Positions 11,642 to 21,442 of a stretch of 64,000 nt of DNA are shown piece after piece. Location of the stretch: positions 103,040-167,039 of the forward strand of contig CAMPET010000047.1 of the NCBI GenBank assembly GCA_946803715.1. Direction: 5' to 3'. The position numbers were made by a program, and so were the translations under genes. The notes beneath the pieces are model-generated. The model was not told the DNA's origin. It searched no databases and saw nothing but the letters and a program-made list of their open reading frames with translations. The DNA is from Beroe ovata (taxonomy: Eukaryota; Ctenophora; Nuda; Beroida; Beroidae). The first letter of the stretch is position 1; each line of letters begins with the position of its first letter.

Positions 11642-11687
11642 CCAATCACAATCACTCTCCGTGTCACGTGCCTCACTATCAGCCAAT
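11642..11687. promoter_or_regulatory. CCAAT-N18-CACGTG-N12-CCAAT module
   Basis: CCAAT (11642-11646), CACGTG (11665-11670) and CCAAT (11683-11687) lie in one 46-base block, combining both spacings seen elsewhere in this stretch. A GC-rich GAGCGCGCGATC follows. It sits about 860 bases upstream of the first recognised bHLH-PAS exon, so it is a candidate promoter for that gene. Confidence 0.55.
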
Positions 11688-12329
11688 GGGAGCGCGCGAT
11701 CAGCCCGCAATCTGGACATCCAATTGGTTGTTGTGTTTGGCATAAAATACATATCGCATAGAAAATATGTTCCCTTGCTTGAGTGGATTTAGAATATATG
11801 CGTTGGTTACACACAAACACACACCCGAGAAAAAGGTAACCAACACAAGTCGATCAAAACCGCACGAAAACGCACACTTTTGGCGCTGGACTCAGGATGG
11901 TATCATGGGAGGAAGTCACTGCCTGGGTCGATGTTATAGCGTCCTACACAAACATTGTAATTATTCGGGGCTAGCTCCGCCATCCCAATTGCAAAGAGCT
12001 ATGGTAATGGAGCGCATTAAATACTCGGAAATTGTTATCCGTGTTTAAATACGATTATAGAAGTTGTGGTGACACGTGTATGCTGTTACAATGTATCAAT
12101 TTTATAGCGGAATGGAGAGAATAATCGAGAATAATTCTGTGGTGATTTTAACTCCTGAGATTTGTCATCTGAAGGGATTCATAATCGATGATCATCCAGT
12201 TAAAATGAAACTCCTCTGGAATGAGCCTTACCTCATCATGACACGTTCCTCTTCTGTCATCTGTGTGTGTGTCATCTGAGGTTGCGTCATATAACCACTT
12301 ATAGTGTTAGTGAACTCAGCTACATCATC

Positions 12330-12541
12330 GCTCCCCAACTCCCACCCCCCTCACACCACTTCCTAATACTCCACGCTCTCTCCTCATACTGTTCCCTAAT
12401 TCCCACACCCCTCCTTGCACCATTCCCTCCCTGCACCACTCCCTAATACACCATTCCCTCCCTTATACCGCTCCCTAACTCCCACTTCATCCTCACTCCC
12501 CTTGTCGCACCACTCCCTAACACCCCACTCCCTCCCAATTA
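12330..12541 (+). repeat. Pyrimidine-rich minisatellite before bHLH exon
   Basis: Imperfect units of the type CACCACTCCCTAA / CACCATTCCCTCC are repeated and run straight into the AATTAG acceptor of the exon at 12543. The tract acts in effect as an oversized polypyrimidine tract. Similar tracts lie before several dynein exons. Confidence 0.75.
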
Positions 12542-12542
12542 G

Positions 12543-15500
12543 AAAGAAGTCGTCATGTGTGGCAAGGGAGCGCCGGACCCAAATCAACCAGACGCTCTAC
12601 GAGCTGGGCACTATTCTGTGTCCAGACCAAGATCGCCTGGATAAGCTGACGGTAGTGAGACTCGCAGCGGCTACCATCAAACTTCATACCTTCCTCAAAG
12701 GTGGGGACAACTGTGTTTGTGCCTTGTTCTATGAATATCTTCTGTGCTCTATACGTGTTCAGGGATGTCATTATGCGATAACAACTCTGATGTTCGATAA
12801 TAGGCCAGGTCAATGTTTTAACTGAAATTGACCCTTGTCCCAACTCTTGGAGACTTTAGTCTCTCGATTGTATTAGGGCACGCCTCAATAGAGTGAACTA
12901 CCTATAATTGGGTGTTTTGACGGTACAATTAATTGGAAGAGTGTTAATTGGATGAGATATGTCTTTATCAACTGCTGATTAGAAGCAACCTATTACCATG
13001 TCCATATAGACACACGACTTAATCCGTTTAGACCTCACCCCTGTTAAAAACCAATCCAATCAACGGCCTTATGACTGGATTGGGCTCCACCGATCTTGTG
13101 CCGACCCATTACCACTTATCTCACTCTCCTCAACGGGAACTTAAGGGGGTCGAGGATATCTCACTGTGAGTATCATCTGCTCCTCTTCCCCCTCTCGTCA
13201 CCCCATGTCCCCTATTTCTATCCCCGGCCCCGCAGTTCCCCCTATCAGTCCCCCTCTTTCATGGACTCCCCCTCCCCCTCTCTTGACCCCCTTACGCTCT
13301 TCCCTTGATCCCCCTATCCCCGCCCACTCTCTCTACTCCCCCTAGCGTGTATCCTAGTTTCTGGATACCGGATGGGTGTTTGCAGGCCTGCATTTCGTCC
13401 TATAATCATCACAATCACGGGGGTCTGTAAACCGGTCCGATTCGTGATCTGCACGCACGACTCGCATTAGCGGCACATTTTTTGTAATAATTCCATAACA
13501 GGGCGTCAGCCAATCGGGTGTGAGTATCTGGAACACTAACCAATGAGAACGGAGATGAGGCACCACGTGATCATCTTGGAAAATTAATCATTTTTGGTGA
13601 GAGCTCAGTGAGATGAAACAATGAGTTAAACAGAGCGGAACTCCGCGCAAAGTCATTCCATATTATGGGAAATCTGTAGTTACCGAGAGCTAGACATGGA
13701 GACGACTTCCTAGGTTCCACGGCGTGGTACCGAGATACCCCTCCAGATGACTGAACTCGCAAACTTGGGGTATCTGGGGGGCACGTGTTCTGTGTGGTAA
13801 TCAGTACGGGGGTAGCTGATGAGTGGATGAATTGGGAATTTGATTTTTCGGGTACAAGCTGTGTTTGGTCTTGAGGTTATGTCTTTTAGAAACAAGCGAG
13901 GGAGAATAAATGAGGGAAAATGGAAATCCGTCTTGATTGTGAAAAGACTTGATGATATATAGGATTCCGACTGTGGAATGTTGGAGTTAAGTATGTTCAG
14001 GATTTGTTCATGTTAACTCCTCTCAGAAACCAGGGGAGGATTTATCACGATCAAAGAATAAGCTTGTGTATTCAATGAGATTTACATATGATCGTGTTTT
14101 ACTTTTAGCTTGTGAATATGACAATAACGATGCTAAACAATTTGGAGAGGCATTCCTCCAAATGTTACTAAATTCAACTTTAAAAACGACTGACTTTTTC
14201 AGGAGTTGATCAGAATAGGCCATGTCAACGTCTGCAACATCAACCTGCCTCGTACACGCGACACTTCGCTAGGGTGAGAAAAGTTAATCCGATATCGATG
14301 TGAACATCAGTAGATCTGCATCTTCATTACAATCGTCTCGTTCCCCCCTCGTTCACCTCCCACTCCCCCCCCCTAACACGAGACCATTCTGAGACAACCC
14401 CAGCCCTACTCTACCCCCCCACTCAGATCCTACCTGGTTTCGTGATTATCCTGAGCGCGAGTGGTCAGGTCCTGTACGTTTCGGACAGTATCAAGGATAC
14501 GCTCGAACACTCGCCGCACAGTGTGGTCGGCGAGTACATCCACAGTCTCGTCCACCCGGACGACCACGATGAGATCAACCACAACCTCGTGAAGGAGACC
14601 ACGACTTTGAACGAGAGCTCGGTCTACAACAGGAAACGGAAGTGAGTTCCCGGGCCGAGGGGAGATATTTAGGATTTCAAGTCCCTGTTCCCATGAGGCT
14701 TTCTCTTTCCAATACTTATATCTGTCCTGGCAGTTAGAGTTCTAACCGTCATCGTCACCGCTTAATGATAGATTTATCATTGGCATTTGACATTTCTTAT
14801 TGCATCATCAGACAGTCCGTCATTAACAGTGAACTTAACCTCCGGCCTCCGGGTTAACAGGGTTGGAAGTTTGATCGATAGGGACTAGGGAGGGCAGGGG
14901 TCTTGCATCATTGAACAAAACACACTATACCCTGACAGTTGACACATGACATCACCAACACCATTCCCAGTTTATAACACACCAGTATTTGACATCACTC
15001 TCCATCTAATAAATCATCATGACATCACCCTCCCCCCAGATGTACGAAGGAGAGTAGCACGGTGTACCACACCTCTGACAAGCTACCCAGAAGTGTGGGC
15101 ATCACTGACATGGATGTGGATATGGGGGGTACGCCCCATCTACCCTGCGGATATAACGACCTCAACTCACCAGACATAACGTCGCCACTGAGAGGTATGG
15201 GGGACGCGGGAAAATGGGTATTCCAGTCTTTGGGTTTTGTCTCTCGTCGAAATTTTGTAGAGATGCGATCTATAGTTCTGACGAATTTCTCAGTGTTACA
15301 TCCGTTATCAAAGACATTGAAGAGGCGATTTTTCTGTAGAATGAAATGCCTGCAACAGCGGAAATTCAAGCGCTTGGTCAAATCATGGGGGTATAAGGTA
15401 AGATGACATAACTTCTTCTTGAATATATTGTGTCTGATAAAGATAGGAATCATCGACTGTATGTCTCCAGCAGTCTATCACGCGTTATCGATAGCGCGTG

Positions 15501-18500
15501 ATAACAACTCACGCGTTACAGACGGTATACTGTAGTGGATATCAGATATACGACACCAAGGAGAGCGGTGGGCTGTCGTGCAAGGGGTTCATCGGTCACG
15601 TGAGACCGCTCCAGCCGCCTGCCATATTTGAGATTCCTCTTGTTGATGGCTCTTTCATGACACATCATTCTCTCGATATGAACTACATCTTCACAGACAA
15701 GAGGTGGGGGGATTGATGAGAAGTGGTGACACTTGTGACTTGATCATTATTGGCAGAATCAGAAAGTACTTCGTTCATAATTTTGACTTTGATCGGCTCA
15801 TGTTTATATTTACTTCTTTATTCACCAATCCCAGGCTGCAAACCGCTCTGGGATATCTGCCTGAAGAAGTGTTAGGTCAGAGTATTTACAACTTTGTACA
15901 CAACGATGATCTGGATCGATTGGCAAGATTCCACAAAAACTGTGAGTTTGAACGTTTTACCAGAAATTCGAACATTTTTGGTCCGTTAGCATGCAAATAC
16001 CATGAATTCTTACGTAATTTCGAGCGCTGAGACGATTGTTGATCGAATTTTGGCGTTATCTCGCTTCCCTGAGGTGTTGTCTTGACACCACTGTAACATT
16101 GACACCGCTCTCACTGACACGTGTACTGACACGTGTACTGACACGTGTACTGACACGTGTACTCCCAGTGTTGGATAAAGGAGAGTGTATCAGTGGTTAT
16201 TACCGGCTTGCAGCGCACGACAGCACGTCCTGGATAACTGTTCAGAGCCAGGCTAACATCATCTACAACAAGAAGGAGCACAACACTCCCGACTACATTG
16301 TCTCCATCAACTACATCATCGGGTTAGTAGTACATGTAACACAGGGAGTTCCCAGTTACCAGTGGATTTGTAACAGAACTTACGCACTCGCACTGAGACG
16401 GGGTCAACGGCTAACCTGTGACTTCTGACCCTATTCAAGTCTACCCATTTGGAGGCGACCGGAATGGAGTCCCTTGCCCCCCCCCAAGATTTTTAGTATT
16501 TCTATCATGATTCATGATGGTTGATAAGCTACAGACACCTTAATGCTCTGTATACGAAACGGGATTTGTTCTGACTGATGTAAAAATAAACCAACTTGTG
16601 TTCTAAGAGCGCAACTGCACATCATCTATGTCACGCAGCATTTATCTATATTTCAAATCTTAATAAGTAACTTGCCTGAGAGATGATGGTTTCGGTATTT
16701 AGTTTTAAAGGTGAAAAAGTGATCGATAAGCTGTGTTCGTGTTCTGGTTTTAGCCACCTTATCTTCGTTACTTTGTTGATGGATTTGATAAAATTGATAA
16801 ATGAATTTATCCGCCGTTAGAAATCTGGTCTCCGCAATTTCAATCTGCAGATTTAAAAACCATTTTTCTCCTCTTCTGAACCACCTATTCCAACAAGATT
16901 AATGTTCATGAAGCCATGTCTATTCAAACCATCTCTCCTGCTTAAAACTGCATGAGTTGATAGGTGATCCCAATTATCCCCGATTTGAGCATTCCTCAAT
17001 CAAAAGTTTGGGTACTTCCTCAGCGATTTTATATACTTCAAAGTTTCATGAGAGTTTCCATCACTAATTGAGAAATGCACTGGTTTGAGCAGGTGATTTT
17101 TTCAAGTTCTCTTTCTCCTTTGAAGGGCAAATGAAGCTCTTTATCTCTCTCATGTTCTATAAAAGAAGTACCTCCTCTAAAATATGTTACAATACAACGT
17201 TTCTTTATTGAGGTCACTCAAAATTGTACACATGCCTCAGCTTGCAAGCACTTATTTCAACAGAAGGTCAATACAAGGCACCACTTTCGCATTGTTGAGA
17301 GCCAAATAAGTGTGGTTGGTTTTTGTGAACAGTTTTTTTTTCTCGGAGTGAAGATTTCTTGCTAACTCGCTGTTCGCTTGAGCTAGAGTTTTCGTTAACT
17401 TTAACTGTATACTTGAAGCAAGAACAAACACCTTCATCGATCTTCGAGTCGATCGCTCTGCGTACTAATTTATTGTCTCAGCTCTTAGTGAGTTAGTACA
17501 AGCATCATGTGCATCATCCCGTACCAAGTTAAACAAGACAGTACCGGGTATGTCGGGAATTATACATGGTTTTGACATCTCGCTGATCCTGCTCCTTCAC
17601 AAAGTTATATTTCAGGCACACCTCGCCCCAGACAGATTCAGCACAACTCGATAGATCCACCTCTGATACCCTCTCCAGGTACGTGTTAGTGTTACATTCA
17701 TAGCCGAATACCGGCATGCTGGCCCATGTCATAGCCATCACTTCGTCTCAGGCTACAATTAATATTCTTAACTGAGACTCAAGTGATATCATCATTATTT
17801 CATCTCAATTCAAACTTCATAAACCCGGAACAGTTTAGTCTGGGCACTTATGCGCATCCGGCCTCTGCAAGAGTAGCTGAGCTTGGTATTTGGACTGTGG
17901 CGGTGCCCTTACTAAGTTACTTTGACACGGAATTGTTCCCAGATCGAATGTATTGATAGAGACAGCCCCTAGACCAGTACAGATAAACGAGCTGTTAGAC
18001 AAAGGGCTGTTCACAACTGCCACTGGGGAGAAAGCTATTCCAGCGCAGGTTAGTGATTAGTGTAAGTTAGGGTTTTTAGCGGTTATCAATGGGGTCTATA
18101 AAATATATGGTTGGATATCAGCATCATTAACATTCTCCTCTTTTGTCTTTTTGCCTAATAGAAGGTGTTCATCCCCAGATTTCTCGTCACGCAGTGCAAA
18201 TGGACACGCCCTCCCTCTCCAGCTTCTACTCCTCAACCCCCTCCTCTCACGCCTTGCCTCACCAACTCCCTCACGCACAGCCGTCAATCACGCGTGACCT
18301 GTCACGTGATATCCCGCCGCACCAGTACCCGTCCTCGTACGTTGTGACTCCGCAAGTTCTCTACAACCCGGATGTGTTTGCTCGAGAGATCGAGTCGTCC
18401 TCGGCACAAATGACGACACGGCGGAACCTGGTTTCATCTCAGCCACTCCGAGTACCAGTTGTGCGTGATGTCTCGTCACTACATCGCGATTCTGCGCTAT

Positions 18501-19217
18501 CCTCTCGTGACGTCGCTCCGCTACCACGTGACATTGTTCCGTTGCCACGCGAAATGACACAAATACCGCGTGACATGACGCAAATACCGCGTGACTTGAC
18601 ACGCGAACAGATGGATATGCGGCATTTGCCAGTCCCGCGAGTACAGCACGAGATATCGGAAGTCAGCAACAATTCCTACCCAGTTTTAGGGGCCCCCTAC
18701 TTCCCTACTTCGCTCCCTTTCTCTCAACCTGAGGTGATAAGAGCTGGGGTTATCACTCCACAATTTGGAGGATATTTTGTGTTTTAATTCTGCTTTTTAA
18801 GCGTCACTGAATGTTTTGTGCACTTTCCTAATGCAAAACATCCTCAGATGATGGATCCCAGGTTTAGTGGCGGCAGTGTAGTTGCCACTCCAAGACTAGA
18901 CCAGCCACCCGGCGCCACTTCTCTGTATCCTGACTGTAACGAGGCTAACTTCTCTCCTCATAACATCTACCTTCAGAGTAATACCTTCCAGTACACTAGA
19001 CCAGTTCCTCAAGTAAGTATGAATGAGTAATTTGATTGCGCTTGACACATGTTATTTGGACAATGGACTAGTACAATGGTGGTTTTACTTTTATCACTTG
19101 TTTTTATCCCAAATAACCGTCGATTGTCCCCAGGCCCCAACTGGACCTCTTATTGGCAACTATCTCCGCTATTTGGAGGATGACCAGATGTACTACGATT
19201 CGAATCGTGTTAGCTGA
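12543..19217 (+). CDS. Alpha-class bHLH-PAS transcription factor (HIF/SIM/NPAS-like), 5' end missing
   Basis: DNA-binding factor expected to pair with an ARNT/BMAL-type partner. Exons: 12543-12700 (bHLH; ARERR basic part, LDKLTVVRLAAATIK helix 2), 14203-14273, 14427-14641 (PAS-A start, GFVIILSASGQVLYVSD), 15040-15194, 15294-15397 (RRFFCRMKC, the PAS-A linker signature), 15522-15703, 15835-15941 (PAS-B, LGYLPEEVLGQSIYNFVH), 16169-16322 (PAS-B end, SGYYRL and IVSINYIIG), 17943-18048, 18179-18733, 18848-19012, 19134-19217 (stop). All phases join, giving about 684 residues. The HSLDM..IFTDKR and GYLPEEVLG stretches match the HIF/SIM/NPAS branch rather than ARNT or CLOCK. I see no HIF-type LxxLAP hydroxylation site, so HIF identity is doubtful. 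Upstream coding exon(s) are unresolved; the first listed exon needs two bases from a previous one. The C-terminus contains a PRD-rich heptad repeat. Confidence 0.85.
13540..13569. promoter_or_regulatory. CCAAT-N19-CACGTG module inside bHLH-PAS intron
   Basis: CCAAT (13540-13544) and CACGTG (13564-13569) are 19 bases apart; another CCAAT lies at 13510-13514. The stretch AACACTAACCAATGAGAACG resembles 10402-10420, suggesting a shared ancestral sequence. Being between the bHLH exon and the PAS exons, it could be an enhancer or an alternative promoter for a form lacking bHLH. Confidence 0.45.
16113..16160. repeat. Four perfect 12-bp units each holding CACGTG
   Basis: The unit ACTGACACGTGT is repeated four times without change, immediately before the acceptor of the exon at 16169. 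Each unit has one E-box with ACGTG cores on both strands. The array lies in an intron of a bHLH-PAS gene, whose family binds ACGTG-type cores. Confidence 0.95.
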
Positions 19218-19839
19218 TGGTACGACTAAACTAGATGTCCAATTCAGACTCGTTTATAATTACAAATCATCGTTCGTGCTGTTATAGACTCGATGCGATA
19301 GGATGCGTTTTCATCATTGTCATAGAATACTACAATTAGTATCGCTGATGCCCGATACTGATATGATTATGTCGATAGCAGAAATGGAGTAATTGCTCCT
19401 CAATTGCGCTTAGGGGTGATGGGGGTTTTTTCCTTTAGTTAAGAACTAGAAGTAACTTATTCAATTAATTCATTACGGTTGCCAATAGTAATACCATAGT
19501 GTAAGCCGATAAATACAGGGCGGTGTGGTTTATTTACTTTTACTAGGTTTAAGTTTAACTTTGTTACTCTGAGATTGAAATTCCAATTTAATATCGTAAT
19601 TGTATTAATATTTAAGAATAATTGTTAATGTTTGTCAATTCGATTTCAAAATCAAATCTCCGTTGGCGTTAAGTTTAACTCCTTCATCCTTCCATTTTAG
19701 TGTTACGGTGAATCGTAACTAGAATAAGTATAGTGAGCGTCTAGACAGTGTCTAGACACTTGCAGTGTAGACACTTGCACTGCGTCACTGCACTGCCCTC
19801 TCAGTCTCACTCGGCGTTTGCCTCACCTGGTTATTGAAT
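19218..19839. other. 3' flank of the bHLH-PAS gene
   Basis: This AT-rich stretch after the stop at 19217 probably includes the 3' UTR. I see no canonical AATAAA close to the stop and no exon. Confidence 0.4.
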
Positions 19840-20230
19840 TGCGCGGCGCGGCGCCGAGTGATGGACCCTATCGAGAATTTCGTTTAACTTTATTTCTGAT
19901 TTAATTTCGCGCGCGCGACGCCGACACAAGCTTTTTGAAAAAGTTTTTCTTCATTCTTATCACGTGGCTTGCAGTTGCATTGCAGCGGTCCAACAATGCG
20001 TATTGCCTATGTGGGAGTTTCAATGCGCGGCGCGCGACGACAAAAATTTCAAGCGGCTTGCGTCGGCAAGATTGGCAATTTGCGCCGCGCAAAACCGAAT
20101 TCTCCACAGGGTTGCATGCACACGTTGCGCGCCCCTGTTCTACTCAGTGAACTGAAAAGTCGTAGAAAGGAGACGCGCAGCGCGCGCGGAGTATTTGGGT
20201 CACGCAGCGCGGGAACACAAAGGGTCATCA
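19840..20230. repeat. GC-rich dispersed repeat, locus 2
   Basis: CG- and GC-dinucleotide-rich blocks (GCGCGCGCG, CGCGGCGC) alternate with words such as CGAGAATTTCGTTT and GACGCAAGCCGCTT, the latter present inverted here. The same words recur at 38420-38960 and weaker relatives at 60-310. Small overlapping ORFs in it look like by-products of the composition. It is probably a mobile or amplified element of unknown class. Confidence 0.6.
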
Positions 20231-20239
20231 ATCAACNAC

Positions 20240-20298
20240 TAGGGTTAGGGTTAGGTTAGGGTTAGGTTAGGGTTAGGTTAGGGTTAGGGTTAGGTTAG
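20240..20298 (+). repeat. Interstitial telomere-like repeat, mixed TTAGGG and TTAGG
   Basis: About eleven head-to-tail units alternate between TTAGGG and TTAGG. A single undetermined base (N) lies at 20237, just before the array. It sits between the GC-rich repeat and a retrotransposon remnant, far from a chromosome end in this window. Confidence 0.9.
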
Positions 20299-20400
20299 CA
20301 TGAAAGCTGGCAGGCGCGTCGCAAGTACCGTCGTGCGCGGATTCAAACGAGGCAGAATAGCACGAGCCTTGAATAAATACCAATAAATAATGAAAATAAG

Positions 20401-20478
20401 TTTGATGCAATAAGTTGTTATATAAATGTTTTATTCTGGGTGCCTAGACTCGGGTACTTACTAGTGAAGTCTTGTAGG
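20401..20478. repeat. Dispersed 78-bp repeat, copy B
   Basis: This segment matches 433-510 at 72 of 78 positions. It lies about 125 bases before the reverse-transcriptase remnant, separated by an AATTC-type microsatellite (about 20508-20530). Confidence 0.8.
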
Positions 20479-20604
20479 ATATTAGTGTTGATTCATGTCA
20501 AAATTATTCAATTCAATTCAATTCAATTCGAAAAATTTCAGCCTCACAAATCTGGAGTGAATCGTGAGTCATCTTGAAGGAACTGGGCTACAATTATAGA
20601 GCTA

Positions 20605-21146
20605 GAGGGGGTTCAAGGTCAGTTCACTAGGCTGATTAGTGGCCTAGGCATGGCTCCCTATAGTAAATGGCTGGCAAAGCTTGATTTTACTACTTTAGCT
20701 GAGAGAAGGTTGAGAGTTGACTTAGTAGAAACGTTCAAGATAGTGAACAATAAAGTTGAATAGTGGCAGAAACTATTTGAACTGGGTAGATGTAGGAGAA
20801 GCTTGTTAACTTATGGGAAACGTTAATCAAATCTTGTCGTGAAATAACGAAGCTTGATGACAATTTTATATCTGAAAGAATTGAAGACTATTGGAACGAT
20901 TTACCACTAACTGTTAGAAATGCTCCAACCCTTGATAATTTTAAGGGTGAATTAGAGCAGTATAAGAAGTCTTCAGTAACACTGAATCCTAGCAATTTTT
21001 GGTATGTCTCTCATCAAGTTATTGGCAAAATTGAAGGTGGTAATTACCTTTCCAACAAAGATTGATTTAATGAATATCTGAGGGCTCATCCTCAAGTAGC
21101 TAGAAAAAAGGTATTGGCGTTTATTAAAAGTATTCCACTTTCCTAG
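20605..21146 (+). pseudogene. Decayed non-LTR retrotransposon, end of reverse transcriptase
   Basis: Read in two frames, the segment gives the typical tail of a LINE-type polymerase. First comes GQFTRLISGLGMAPY followed by LDFTTLAERRLRVDLVETFK (from about 20653). After a frame change near 20830 comes ISERIEDYWNDLPLTVRNAP and a short LDNFKGELEQY. In-frame stops and at least one frameshift show that it is dead. Only the last part of the polymerase remains; no endonuclease domain is seen. Fragments of this type are usual 5'-truncated insertions. Confidence 0.85.
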
Positions 21147-21442
21147 TGACAATGGGCAGTGGACACCTTAGAAAAAAGGTGGTATTGTTCATTGTCTGAG
21201 ATTGTATTGAATAAATTTCCTTGTAATGTGTGATGGTTTCATACCATAAATTCTTATTTTCAAAGGGAAAAAGGATTTTTTACAGGATATTGTTCGTTGT
21301 GATCACAAAAAGGGGCTTGTTGTTAGATTTATTAGTTAATCAATTAATTATTTTATCTTATCTTTAGAGTTTTTTAAGGTTGATTCAATGTCACAACATA
21401 AGGCATTATGTCAACTTTATGCAAACTATTTATTTTTTCAGG

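Noticed and set aside
16113-16160. CRISPR-like array
   Set aside because: Units are contiguous 12-mers without spacers, in an animal intron.
19901-20259. Small ORFs in both strands of the GC-rich repeat
   Set aside because: Arg/Ala-rich products follow from GCGC composition; frames overlap on both strands and one runs across an N.
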